Shown: one piece after another, positions 8,851 through 16,270 of the stretch
Numbering within the stretch: the first letter of the stretch is position 1
Layout: each line of letters begins with the position of its first letter
Assembly (NCBI GenBank): GCA_963795385.1
Contig: CAWCHK010000009.1
Coordinates: 186,001-250,000 of the forward strand
Direction: 5' to 3'
Source of the DNA: CAVURS01 sp963795385
GTDB lineage: Bacteria; Actinomycetota; Actinomycetes; Actinomycetales; CAVURS01
Length of the DNA: 64,000 bases
Notes under the pieces: generated by a model
Seen by the model: the letters and a program-made list of their open reading frames with translations, nothing else
Told to the model about the DNA's origin: nothing
Databases searched by the model: none
Made by a program: the position numbers and the translations under genes

Positions 8851-9663
8851 TTGCTGACGGTCGGCGCGTCGAGGAAGTCGCGGATCACCCTGCGGGTCAT
8901 CGCACTGACCTATCTCGCTCTGCTGCTCGCCCTGCCCCTGGCCCTGATCATGGAGCGCACGTTCAAGCACGGCGTCTCCCCGGTCCTGACCGCGCTGACC
9001 CAGCCCGATGCGGTCCACGCCCTCAAGGTCACCCTCGAGGTCGCGGTCGCCGCCGTGGTGCTGAACACCGTCTTCGGCGTCGGCGTCTCGCTGCTCATCG
9101 TGCGCCGCCGGTTCCGTGGCCGGCGGCTGCTCGACGCCCTGATCGACCTCCCGGTCGCGGTCTCACCGGTGGTCGTCGGCCTGGCGCTGATCCTGGTCTA
9201 CGGCAAGTTCAGCTCGGTCGGCGGATGGCTGGACCGCAACGGCATCCAGATCATCTTCAGCCTCCCGGGCATGGTGCTCGCGACGGTGTTCGTGTCCCTC
9301 CCGCTCGTCGTCCGGTCGATCGCGCCGGTCCTCGAGGAGCTCGGCGACGAGCAGGAGCAGGCCGCGAAGACCCTTGGTGCGACTGCGTTGCAGACGTTCA
9401 AGCGGATCACCCTCCCGTCGATCAGCGGTGCGCTCGCCTACGGCGTCGTCCTCTGCCTGGCCCGGGCGATCGGTGAGTACGGCGCGGTCGCCGTCGTGTC
9501 CGGCCGACTCGTCGGCCAGACCCAGACCCTGCCGCTCTACGTCCAGGAGCGGTTCGAGAACTTCGACGAGACGTCGGCGTTCGCGGTCGCAACCCTGCTC
9601 GCGGTCATCGCGGGCGTCGCCCTTCTCTTGTCGAAGTTCCTGCGTCCCAAGGAGTCCCGCTGA
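8851..9663 (+). CDS. cysW: Sulfate ABC transporter permease CysW
   Basis: Second membrane subunit of the sulfate importer, ~270 residues from a TTG start. The EAA-like loop reads ELGDEQEQAAKTLGATALQT then FKRITLPSISGALAYG, and CLARAIGEYGAVAVVSGRL is the family signature. The start is uncertain. A GTG at 8786, overlapping the cysT stop, opens a plausible N-terminus (ARASRSGTGSAARPATPRRRR) in another frame that would join this one if a single base were missing near 8850. The stop overlaps the cysA ATG by one base. Confidence 0.88.
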   Translation: MLTVGASRKSRITLRVIALTYLALLLALPLALIMERTFKHGVSPVLTALTQPDAVHALKVTLEVAVAAVVLNTVFGVGVSLLIVRRRFRGRRLLDALIDLPVAVSPVVVGLALILVYGKFSSVGGWLDRNGIQIIFSLPGMVLATVFVSLPLVVRSIAPVLEELGDEQEQAAKTLGATALQTFKRITLPSISGALAYGVVLCLARAIGEYGAVAVVSGRLVGQTQTLPLYVQERFENFDETSAFAVATLLAVIAGVALLLSKFLRPKESR

Positions 9664-10628
9664 TGGCTATCGAGGTCCGAAACATCTCCAAGTCGTTCGG
9701 CACCACCCCGGTGCTCGAGGACATCAGCCTCGACGTGACGTCGGGTGCCCTCACGGCGCTGCTCGGCCCCAGCGGCGGCGGGAAGTCCACCCTGCTGCGG
9801 ATCATCGCCGGGCTCGAGACGCCCGACGTGGGCACGGTGAGCATCCTCGGGCAGGAGTCGACGTACCTTCCGCCGCAGCGGCGCAACGTCGGCTTCGTCT
9901 TCCAGCACTACGCCGCGTTCAAGCACCTGAGCGTCTTCCGCAACGTTGCCTTCGGGCTCGAGGTCCGCAAGAAGCCGAAGGACCAGATCCGCACCCGGGT
10001 CATGGAGCTGCTCGAGCTCGTGCACCTGGACCAGTTCGCCGAGCGCCTGCCCTCGCAGCTGTCCGGTGGCCAGCGCCAGCGGATGGCACTCGCCCGCGCT
10101 CTCGCGGTCGAGCCGGATGTCCTGCTGCTGGACGAGCCCTTCGGTGCCCTGGACGCGCAGGTCCGCAAGGAGCTGCGGGCCTGGCTGCGTCGTCTGCACG
10201 ACGAGGTCCACGTGACAACGGTTTTCGTCACCCACGACCAGGAGGAGGCCATCGAGATCTCCGACGACGTCGTCGTCCTGGCCGGCGGCAAGATCGTGCA
10301 GTCGGGCGCACCGGCGGCGCTCTACGACCACCCGAAGAACGAGTTCGTCATGCGGTTCCTCGGGCCGGTCACCCAGCTCGGCGGCCACCTGGTCCGGCCG
10401 CACGACCTGGAGCTCTCGCTCGACGCCGCCCCGGACGCCACCCCCGCGGTGGTCCGGCGGATCGTCAAGCTCGGCTTCGAGGTGCGGGTCGACCTGCAGG
10501 AGCAGACCGGCCAGGAGCTCTCGGCCCAGCTGACCCGCGCGTCCTCGGCCCAGCTCGACCTGGCGCCGGGCCGCGAGGTCTACGTCCGGCTGACCGACGG
10601 CGCGAAGTCGCTGCAGCTCGCCGGCTGA
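9663..10628 (+). CDS. cysA: Sulfate ABC transporter ATP-binding protein CysA
   Basis: Cytoplasmic ATPase of the sulfate/thiosulfate importer, 321 residues. Walker A is GPSGGGKST, the Q-loop FVFQHYAAFKHLSVFRNVAF, the ABC signature LSGGQRQRMALARAL, Walker B VLLLDEPFGALDA and the H-loop VFVTHDQEEAIEI. The C-terminal ~90 residues (LGGHLVRPHDLELSLD onward) form the TOBE-like regulatory domain. It overlaps cysW by one base. A strong hairpin follows the gene. Confidence 0.93.
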   Translation: MAIEVRNISKSFGTTPVLEDISLDVTSGALTALLGPSGGGKSTLLRIIAGLETPDVGTVSILGQESTYLPPQRRNVGFVFQHYAAFKHLSVFRNVAFGLEVRKKPKDQIRTRVMELLELVHLDQFAERLPSQLSGGQRQRMALARALAVEPDVLLLDEPFGALDAQVRKELRAWLRRLHDEVHVTTVFVTHDQEEAIEISDDVVVLAGGKIVQSGAPAALYDHPKNEFVMRFLGPVTQLGGHLVRPHDLELSLDAAPDATPAVVRRIVKLGFEVRVDLQEQTGQELSAQLTRASSAQLDLAPGREVYVRLTDGAKSLQLAG

Positions 10629-10671
10629 CCGAGCTCGCGGCGTCTGCAGGGGCGCCGCTGGAGCCGGCTGG

Positions 10672-10700
10672 CCCGCGCCGCTACGAGGGTGCGGCGCGGG
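10672..10700 (+). terminator. Hairpin after cysA
   Basis: A perfect 10-bp stem, CCCGCGCCGC / GCGGCGCGGG, with a 9-nt loop lies 43 bp after the cysA stop. There is no T-tract, which is common for actinobacterial terminators. It may end the transporter transcript or attenuate read-through into the Rrf2 gene. Confidence 0.5.
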
Positions 10701-10842
10701 TCAGTCGCAATGCCTGCGCGGGTGGGAGCGGCCCGCGGCCCAGGGGACAGGTGCGGGTCCGATCCCGGGTCTGGCCGGCCCGTGCGCCGGTGAGGTTCGG
10801 GTGATGTCCGGATTCTGGCGCGGGCGATGCCAGGATGGGGCC

Positions 10843-11310
10843 GTGGACATCCCCGCGAAGTCGGACTACGCCGTGCGCGCGATGCTGGCGCTGGCCGAGC
10901 TGACCGCGGACGACGCCGACAGCCTGGCGACGGTCGAGCAGCTCGCCGACCGCCAGGGGCTGCCCCGCAAGTTCCTCGAGGCCATCCTGCGCGACCTGCG
11001 CCGGGCCGGTCTGGTCCGCACCCGGCGGGGCGCCCACGGCGGCTACTCCCTCGCCGCCGCACCGGGCGAGATCACGGTCGGGATGATCCTGCGGGCCGTC
11101 GACGGCCCGCTGGCCGAGGTCCGGGGACTGCGCCCGCACGAGACGAGCTACGTCGGCGCCGCCCAGCACCTGCCGACCGTCTGGGTAGCCGTCCGGGCCG
11201 CGTTGCGCGACGTGCTCGACACCACGTCGCTGGAGCAGGTCCGGACCGGCAAGCTGTCCGCCCGGGTCCGCCGGCTGGCCGAGGCGCCGGACGCCTGGGA
11301 GAGCCGCTGA
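10843..11310 (+). CDS. Rrf2-family transcriptional regulator (CymR-like)
   Basis: A 155-residue DNA-binding regulator. The GTG start gives DIPAKSDYAVRAMLALAELT, the typical Rrf2 opening. The winged-helix segment is QLADRQGLPRKFLEAILRDL, RAGLVRTRRGAHGGYSLA. The C-terminal half contains no cysteine, so it cannot bind a cluster the way IscR does with its three Cys. That, together with its place after the sulfate importer genes, suggests a CymR-type sensor of sulfur or cysteine status. The inverted repeat at 6763-6789 is its best candidate site. An upstream in-frame ATG at 10804 exists, but GTG 10843 gives the family N-terminus. Confidence 0.85.
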   Translation: MDIPAKSDYAVRAMLALAELTADDADSLATVEQLADRQGLPRKFLEAILRDLRRAGLVRTRRGAHGGYSLAAAPGEITVGMILRAVDGPLAEVRGLRPHETSYVGAAQHLPTVWVAVRAALRDVLDTTSLEQVRTGKLSARVRRLAEAPDAWESR

Positions 11311-11314
11311 CCTG

Positions 11315-12076
11315 ATGACCGTTCCCTGGGTCGACGTCTTCGTCGACGTTCCGGTCGCGGTGGCCGAGGACTTCCGGGTCTTCTGGTCGGCGGTCACCGG
11401 CTGGCCGGTCTCGGCGCCGCGGGGAGACCGCGGCCAGTTCCGCAGCCTCCTGCCGCCCCAGGGTCGCGCCTACCTGCGGGTCCAGGAGCTGGACGGTCCG
11501 CCCCGCGTGCACCTGGACCTGATCTGCCCCGGGGGCGATCCGGGGCTGGATCGCGAGGCGGCCCGGCTGGGCGAGCTCGGGGCAAGCCTCGTCGCGACCC
11601 TCGAGGGTGTGCGCATCCTGTCCTCGCCGGCCGGGCAGGTGTTCTGCCTGGTGCACGACGACGAGCCGCGCCCGGAGCTCGACCGGACGCGGCTGGCCCG
11701 GACCTGGCCGGGCGGGCATCGCAGCCGGCCGACCCACCTCTGCCTCGACGTGCCGCCCGCGGCGTACGACGCCGAGCTGGCCTTCTGGGCCGCCGCCACC
11801 GGCTGGGCCGTGCGTCCCGGCACTCGCCCGGAGTACACCTTCCTGCGGCCGGTCGAGGAGGTCTTGCCCTCGCCGCTGTCGCTGCTGCTCCAGCGGCTGG
11901 ACCGGCCGGGCGACGTGCGTTCGGCCCATCTCGACCTCGGCACCGACGACGTGGCCGCGGAGTCCCGGCGTCTACTGGACCTCGGGGCGATGGACGGTGG
12001 CGCCGCCGGCAGCTGGCACGTGCTGCGTGACCCGGTGGTCGGCCTGCCGTTCTGCGTCACCGCCCAACGACCGTAG
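11315..12076 (+). CDS. VOC-family (glyoxalase-like) protein, two repeats
   Basis: A 253-residue protein made of two VOC modules. The first is PWVDVFVDVPVAVAEDFRVF to VFCLVHDDE and the second is HLCLDVPPAAYDAELAFWAA to the C-terminus. Both carry the W/F-x-A-x-T-GW core (FWSAVTGWPV, FWAAATGWAV) and acidic residues in HLDLI and HLDLG that could hold a metal. The substrate is unknown; related proteins are annotated as glyoxalase or bleomycin-resistance-like. It starts 4 bp after the Rrf2 gene and is likely co-transcribed with it. Confidence 0.75.
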   Translation: MTVPWVDVFVDVPVAVAEDFRVFWSAVTGWPVSAPRGDRGQFRSLLPPQGRAYLRVQELDGPPRVHLDLICPGGDPGLDREAARLGELGASLVATLEGVRILSSPAGQVFCLVHDDEPRPELDRTRLARTWPGGHRSRPTHLCLDVPPAAYDAELAFWAAATGWAVRPGTRPEYTFLRPVEEVLPSPLSLLLQRLDRPGDVRSAHLDLGTDDVAAESRRLLDLGAMDGGAAGSWHVLRDPVVGLPFCVTAQRP

Positions 12077-12108
12077 GTCGGTAGATCAAGGCAAGAAGCA
12101 TGATTCTC

Positions 12109-12137
12109 TTGTATCTAGCCTGGGTACTTGATATACA
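12109..12137 (+). promoter_or_regulatory. Sigma70-like promoter of the SatD-like gene
   Basis: TTGTAT at 12109-12114 and TATACA at 12132-12137 are separated by exactly 17 bp in a short AT-rich patch (12080-12150) that contrasts with the surrounding GC. The -10 element lies inside an inverted repeat, CTTGAT-N8-ATCAAG (12127-12146), so a repressor site overlapping the promoter is plausible. Confidence 0.55.
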
Positions 12138-12146
12138 TAGATCAAG
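12127..12146. promoter_or_regulatory. Inverted repeat overlapping the -10 region
   Basis: CTTGAT (12127-12132) and ATCAAG (12141-12146) form a perfect 6+6 inverted repeat spanning the predicted -10. A further GATCAAG occurs at 12084-12090. These may be operator half-sites for the SatD-like gene, but no regulator is identified. Confidence 0.4.
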
Positions 12147-12173
12147 CCTCCAGCCATGATCAAAGGATCCGCC

Positions 12174-12821
12174 GTGTTCGTCGTCACCGCAGACCAGAAG
12201 CGCAGCCGCAGCGGCCCCGACCGGGTGCCGGCGATCCTGGCCGAGCTGGCCGAGCTGGTGGCTGCGGCCGGGCAGCCGCGCGGCAGCGGGCGCCGCAAGG
12301 CTCGGGCGCTGGCGTTCGAGCGGACCGCCGGCGACGAGGTCCAGGGCCTGGTCAAGGAGCCGTCCCTGGTCGTCGACGTGCTCGTGGTCCTGCTGCGCGA
12401 GGGCTGGTGGGTCGGCATCGGCATCGGCGATGTCGAGCACCCGCTGCCGGAGTCGGCGCGGGCCGGCCGCGGTCCGGCGTACGTCGCCGCCCGGCAGGCC
12501 GTCGAGGCGGCCAAGTCCTCGCCGGCCGGCGTCTGCATCGCCGGCGGTGAGGTCGCGGACCAGGCAGAGGCGGCCGCCTGGCTGCTCGCCAGCCTGCTCG
12601 CGCGGCGTACCCCGCAGGGCTGGCAGGTGGTCGACCTGGTCGCCAGGGGCGCGAAGGGCGTCGAGGTGGCGAGCAAGCTGGCGATCAGCCCGCAGGCCGT
12701 GAGCAGTCGGCTGCGGGTGGCAGGGTGGGCCGAGGAGCAGCGCGGCCGGCGCCTGCTGACCTGGCTGCTCGCCCGCGCGCAGGATCCGAGCGCGGGACCC
12801 AGCCGAGAGGAGGCCCGGTGA
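12174..12821 (+). CDS. SatD-family protein
   Basis: A 215-residue protein resembling the SatD family: FVVTADQKRSRSGPDRVPAI at the N-terminus, AFERTAGDEVQGLV, VLLREGWWVGIGIGDVEHPL and a C-terminal helix-turn-helix-like segment (VEVASKLAISPQAVSSRLRV). The family's biochemical role is not established; the C-terminal segment hints at DNA binding. GTG 12174 is preferred because AAAGGA precedes it by 6 bp and it gives the usual N-terminus; ATG 12156 is in frame. The stop overlaps the start of the membrane partner gene by 3 bp (GTGA). Confidence 0.7.
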   Translation: MFVVTADQKRSRSGPDRVPAILAELAELVAAAGQPRGSGRRKARALAFERTAGDEVQGLVKEPSLVVDVLVVLLREGWWVGIGIGDVEHPLPESARAGRGPAYVAARQAVEAAKSSPAGVCIAGGEVADQAEAAAWLLASLLARRTPQGWQVVDLVARGAKGVEVASKLAISPQAVSSRLRVAGWAEEQRGRRLLTWLLARAQDPSAGPSREEAR

Positions 12822-13440
12822 GCGTTGTCATCCTGATGGGCCTCAGCGCGGTCCTGGCCCTGCTCTCGATCGCGATCCGCGGCAGCCGTGCCGCTCGCGT
12901 CGTCCCCTCGCTGCTGGTGCTGGCCCTGATGGCGGGCGCCGCCCTGGGTACGGCGCTGGGCGCCGGACTGGGCGGGCGCTGGCACGCGCTGCTCGTGGTG
13001 CTCGGCCTGGTCGCGGCGGCCGTCGGCGGCCACGGCATCACCACGGCGGTCTTCGAGGCCATCGACGAGGCCGACCAAGCCGATCCGGCCGATCGGCTGA
13101 TCCGGCTGATCCGGTTGATCGGGCTGATCCGGCTGATCCGGCTCATCTGGCGGCGGGCACGGCCGTCGCGGCGGGCCAGTCGCTGCGCGCGGCCGGTGCG
13201 CTGCTGCGCGGGGGCGCCTGGATCGGGATCCTCGAGCGGCTCGCGGTCTTCGCGACCATCACGGCCCGCTGGCCGGAGGGGATCGCCGTCGTCCTGGCGG
13301 TCAAGGGCCTGGGGCGCTATCCCGAGCTGCGCACCCTGCACCGCCCGGGGCTGGCCGAGCGCTTCATCATCGGGACGATGGTCAGCGTGCTGTGGGCCGG
13401 TTTGTGCGCGTACGCCGCGACGGGTCCGGCCCTGGGCTAG
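12818..13440 (+). pseudogene. Membrane protein next to SatD, frameshifted at a repeat
   Basis: A small integral membrane protein of unknown function. The first frame encodes about three helices (VVILMGLSAVLALLSIAI, SLLVLALMAGAALGTALGAG, ALLVVLGLVAAAVGGHGI). The continuation (HLAAGTAVAAGQSLRAAGAL, then VFATITARWPEGIAVVLAVK, and a last helix ending before the stop at 13440) lies in another frame. The change falls in a tract of GATCCGGCT repeats at 13082-13146 coding for D-P-A units. One unit is GATCGG instead of GATCCGG, so one C is missing near 13094. With that base restored the linker reads as DPA repeats and the whole gene is open. Neighbouring SatD is translationally coupled. Confidence 0.6.
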
Positions 13441-13445
13441 AGATC

Positions 13446-13454
13446 TGGCACACT
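13446..13454 (+). promoter_or_regulatory. Candidate extended -10 element upstream of rpsP
   Basis: TGGCACACT occurs 130 bp before rpsP, and a near-identical TGGCAAACT sits 123 bp before rplS. The shared motif at similar distances before two ribosomal-protein genes suggests a common promoter element with a leader of roughly 110-120 nt. No convincing -35 is visible. Confidence 0.3.
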
Positions 13455-13583
13455 GTCAGGCTGTACCCGTCAGGCACGGCCCCTCTCAACCGGGCCCGGC
13501 GAGTCCACGCAGTCCCCTCGGTCCCGTGTCCCCACCCGGCCCGAGTCGGCTCAACCCCAGCAGACACAGGAGTGACCACAGAC

Positions 13584-14114
13584 GTGGCCGTCAAGATCCG
13601 TCTCAAGCGTCTCGGCAAGATCCGGGCGCCGTACTACCGCATCGTCGTCGCGGACGGTCGCACCAAGCGCGACGGCCGGGCCATCGAGGAGATCGGCAAG
13701 TACCACCCGACCGAGGAGCCCTCGCTGATCGAGGTCAACTCCGAGCGGGCGCAGTACTGGCTGAGCGTCGGCGCCCAGCCGACCGAGCAGGTCATGGTCC
13801 TGCTCAAGATCACCGGCGACTGGCAGAAGCACAAGGGCCTGCCGGGCCAGGAGGGCACCCTGCGGGTCGCCGAGCCGAAGGCCGACAAGAAGGCCGTCTT
13901 CGAGGCCGCGGCCAAGGAGGGCGACGCCGGGGGCGAGCCCAAGTCCGGCGCCACCACGCCGCGGGCCAAGAAGACCGCCAAGGCGGAGGCCGACAGCGCT
14001 CCCGAGGCCGCGGCGCCCGCCGAGACCCCGGCCGAGACGCCCGCGGAGTCCGCGGCCGCCGAGGCCCCGGTCCCCGCTGCTGACGCCGCTGCCGACGCTC
14101 CGGCCGAGGCCTGA
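13584..14114 (+). CDS. rpsP: 30S ribosomal protein bS16
   Basis: Small-subunit protein needed for 30S assembly. The GTG start gives AVKIRLKRLGKIRAPYYRIV, the canonical bS16 opening, followed by DGRAIEEIGKYHP and WLSVGAQPTEQVMVLLKITG. At 176 residues it is about twice the usual ~80-90. Residues from ~95 on form an Ala/Glu/Pro/Lys-rich low-complexity tail (repeats such as AETPAETPAES), a pattern seen in many actinobacteria. First gene of rpsP-khpA-rimM-trmD. Confidence 0.96.
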   Translation: MAVKIRLKRLGKIRAPYYRIVVADGRTKRDGRAIEEIGKYHPTEEPSLIEVNSERAQYWLSVGAQPTEQVMVLLKITGDWQKHKGLPGQEGTLRVAEPKADKKAVFEAAAKEGDAGGEPKSGATTPRAKKTAKAEADSAPEAAAPAETPAETPAESAAAEAPVPAADAAADAPAEA

Positions 14115-14117
14115 GCC

Positions 14118-14360
14118 GTGCTCGAGGAGGCCCTCGAGCACCTGGTCCGCGGGATCGTCGAGCACCCGGACGACGTCGTCGTCCGCCGCAAGACGCTCCG
14201 TCGCGGCGACCTGCTCGAGGTGCGCGTGCATCCCGAGGACCTGGGCCGGGTGATCGGTCGATCCGGCCGCACGGCGAGCGCGCTGCGCACGGTCATCGGT
14301 GCGCTCTCCGGAGGCCCGAGCATGCGGATCGACATCGTCGACACGGACCGTCAGCGCTGA
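14118..14360 (+). CDS. khpA: KH-domain RNA-binding protein KhpA
   Basis: An 80-residue type II KH domain protein. The GTG start gives LEEALEHLVRGIVEHPDDVV, and the RNA-contacting GxxG loop is GRVIGRSGRTASALRT. In other bacteria KhpA works with KhpB/Jag in RNA binding and cell envelope control. It begins 3 bp after rpsP. Its stop lies inside a 24-bp perfect palindrome that runs to the rimM ribosome-binding site. Confidence 0.9.
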   Translation: MLEEALEHLVRGIVEHPDDVVVRRKTLRRGDLLEVRVHPEDLGRVIGRSGRTASALRTVIGALSGGPSMRIDIVDTDRQR

Positions 14361-14367
14361 CGGTCCG
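14344..14367. promoter_or_regulatory. 24-bp perfect palindrome at the khpA/rimM junction
   Basis: CGGACCGTCAGC is followed directly by its exact reverse complement, with no spacer. It covers the last khpA codons and its stop, and ends at the edge of the rimM ribosome-binding site (GGAG at 14367-14370). As RNA it would form a tight hairpin that could hide or space the rimM start, or mark a cleavage site. Function is inferred. Confidence 0.5.
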
Positions 14368-14376
14368 GAGGGCGTG

Positions 14377-14943
14377 ATGGAGCTCGTGGTGGCCCGGATC
14401 GGGCGACCGCAGGGGCTGCGGGGCGAGGTCAGCGTCGAGGTCCGCACCGACGACCCGGCCGGCCGCTTCGTCGTCGGCGCCGAGCTGCGCACCGACCCCG
14501 CGAGCGCCGGGCCACTGACGCTGGCATCCGTGCGTGACCAGTCCGGGCGCACCATCCTCGGGTTCGAGGGAGTGGGGGACCGGACCGCAGCCGAGGGCCT
14601 GCGGGGGATCCTGCTCGTCGTCGACGCCGACGACGAGCCCGGCGCCGAGGACGAGTGGTACGACCACCAGCTGGTCGGGCTGCGGGCCGAGACGCCGGAC
14701 GGCCGCGAGCTCGGCACCGTGGCAGCCGTCCAGCACCTCCCGGCCCAGGACCTGCTCGTGGTCCGCTCCACGGCCGGCGAGGAGGTGCTGGTCCCCTTCG
14801 TCACGGCCATCGTCCCGGAGGTCGACGTCGCCGGCGGCCGGCTGGTGATGGACCCACCCGGAGGTCTGTTCGAGTCGGCTCCCGACGCTGCCGACGCCCC
14901 CGGCGCTGACGGCGCTGACGATGCTCCCGAGGGCGCGAGCTGA
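14377..14943 (+). CDS. rimM: Ribosome maturation factor RimM
   Basis: 16S rRNA processing factor that binds uS19 during 30S maturation. ATG 14377 gives ELVVARIGRPQGLRGEVSVE, the RimM N-domain. The PRC-barrel half contains DEWYDHQLVGLRAET, DLLVVRSTAGEEVLVPFV and VPEVDVAGGRLVMDPPGGL. Length 188 residues, including an acidic Ala/Asp tail. GTG 14374 is an alternative start. The stop overlaps the trmD ATG by one base. Confidence 0.94.
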   Translation: MELVVARIGRPQGLRGEVSVEVRTDDPAGRFVVGAELRTDPASAGPLTLASVRDQSGRTILGFEGVGDRTAAEGLRGILLVVDADDEPGAEDEWYDHQLVGLRAETPDGRELGTVAAVQHLPAQDLLVVRSTAGEEVLVPFVTAIVPEVDVAGGRLVMDPPGGLFESAPDAADAPGADGADDAPEGAS

Positions 14944-15707
14944 TGCGGATCGACGTCGTCACGATCTTCCCCGACTACCTGGCGCCGCTCTCGCTCTCGC
15001 TGATCGGCAGGGCCCGCGAGCAGGGCCTGCTCGACATCGTCGTCCACGACCTCCGGGACGCCACCCACGACCGGCACCGGACCGTCGACGACACGCCGTA
15101 CGGCGGTGGGGCGGGGCTGGTGATGCGACCCGAGCCATGGGGCGCAGCCCTGGACGCCGTTCTGGCGCAACCCGATCCGCCCGGCGAAGACGACAGCGAC
15201 GCCCTTCCGGTGCTGCTCGTGCCGTCGCCGGCCGGCGTCCGGTTCGATCAGCCGATGGCCCGCGAGCTGGCCGGTGAGCCGCGGCTGGTCTTCGCCTGCG
15301 GGCGCTACGAGGGCATCGACGAGCGGGTGCTGGTCGATGCCGAGCGGCGCTTCCGGGTCGTGCCGGTCAGCCTGGGGGACTACGTACTCGGCGGGGGTGA
15401 GGTCGCCGTCCTGACCATCGTGGAGGCGGTGGCCCGGCTCCTGCCCGGCGTGATCGGCAACTGCGAGAGCCTGGTCGAGGAGAGCCACGAGGACGGCCTG
15501 CTCGAGTACCCGGTCTACACCAAGCCGGCGAGCTGGCGCGGACTCGACGTCCCCGCGGTGCTGACGTCCGGCCATCACGGCCAGGTGGCCCGGTGGCGCC
15601 GGGACGAGCGGTTGCGGCGTACCGCGGAGCGCCGTCCCGACCTGGTCGCGGCCCTCGATCCGGCCAGCCTCGACGACAGGGACCGTGAGGTCCTCGACGA
15701 GCGGTAG
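14943..15707 (+). CDS. trmD: tRNA (guanine37-N1)-methyltransferase TrmD
   Basis: SPOUT methyltransferase that makes m1G37 in tRNAs and prevents frameshifting. The 254-residue product has RIDVVTIFPDYLAPLSLSLI, DDTPYGGGAGLVMRPEP, FACGRYEGIDERV, the trefoil-knot SAM site VSLGDYVLGGGEVAVLTIVE and the C-terminal PAVLTSGHHGQVARWRR. It overlaps rimM by one base and is the last gene before the separate rplS promoter region. Confidence 0.96.
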   Translation: MRIDVVTIFPDYLAPLSLSLIGRAREQGLLDIVVHDLRDATHDRHRTVDDTPYGGGAGLVMRPEPWGAALDAVLAQPDPPGEDDSDALPVLLVPSPAGVRFDQPMARELAGEPRLVFACGRYEGIDERVLVDAERRFRVVPVSLGDYVLGGGEVAVLTIVEAVARLLPGVIGNCESLVEESHEDGLLEYPVYTKPASWRGLDVPAVLTSGHHGQVARWRRDERLRRTAERRPDLVAALDPASLDDRDREVLDER

Positions 15708-15736
15708 CGCTCGATTTCAGGGACTGCCCCCGGCTG

Positions 15737-15745
15737 TGGCAAACT
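15737..15745 (+). promoter_or_regulatory. Candidate extended -10 element upstream of rplS
   Basis: TGGCAAACT, 123 bp before the rplS ATG and 30 bp after the trmD stop, matches the rpsP-upstream TGGCACACT in eight of nine positions. The 160-bp gap between trmD and rplS holds no other gene and probably contains the rplS promoter and leader. Confidence 0.3.
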
Positions 15746-15867
15746 CGACCCTTGCGTCACCGCGCCGCGCCCCTGCCACGGGGGAGGCGTCATCTCAGCG
15801 GTCCGGTGACCCCCACCAACCCACTCCCGTGGGTGACCCGTGGCACCGGCGAGAAAGCGACACCAGC

Positions 15868-16227
15868 ATGCACACGCTTGACGGCCTCGACCAGGCCAGC
15901 CTCCGCGACGACATCCCGGCGTTCCGCCCCGGCGACACGCTGAAGGTCAACGTCAAGGTCATCGAGGGCACGCGGTCCCGGGTGCAGCTGTTCCAAGGTG
16001 TCGTGATCCGCCGCCAGGGTTCCGGGGTGCGCGAGACCTTCACGGTCCGCAAGGTCAGCTTCGGCGTCGGCGTCGAGCGGACCTTCCCGTTGCACTCGCC
16101 GGTGATCGACTCGATCGAGCTGGTCACCCGTGGCGACGTCCGCCGGGCCAAGCTCTACTACCTTCGCGATCTGCGCGGCAAGGCCGCCAAGATCAAGGAG
16201 AAGCGCGAGACCCCGGCCAGCAGCTGA
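15868..16227 (+). CDS. rplS: 50S ribosomal protein bL19
   Basis: Large-subunit protein at the 30S-50S interface. The 119-residue product has RPGDTLKVNVKVIEGTRSRV, QLFQGVVIRRQGSGVRETFT, FGVGVERTFPLHSPVIDSIE and GDVRRAKLYYLRDLRGKAAK, all bL19 hallmarks. ATG 15868 follows GCGAGAAAGCGA. The next gene, lepB, starts 43 bp downstream. Confidence 0.96.
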   Translation: MHTLDGLDQASLRDDIPAFRPGDTLKVNVKVIEGTRSRVQLFQGVVIRRQGSGVRETFTVRKVSFGVGVERTFPLHSPVIDSIELVTRGDVRRAKLYYLRDLRGKAAKIKEKRETPASS

Positions 16228-16270
16228 CCCGCCTGCCGCCCGCAGGTCGCGTCAGCGAGGCCCCGGCTCG

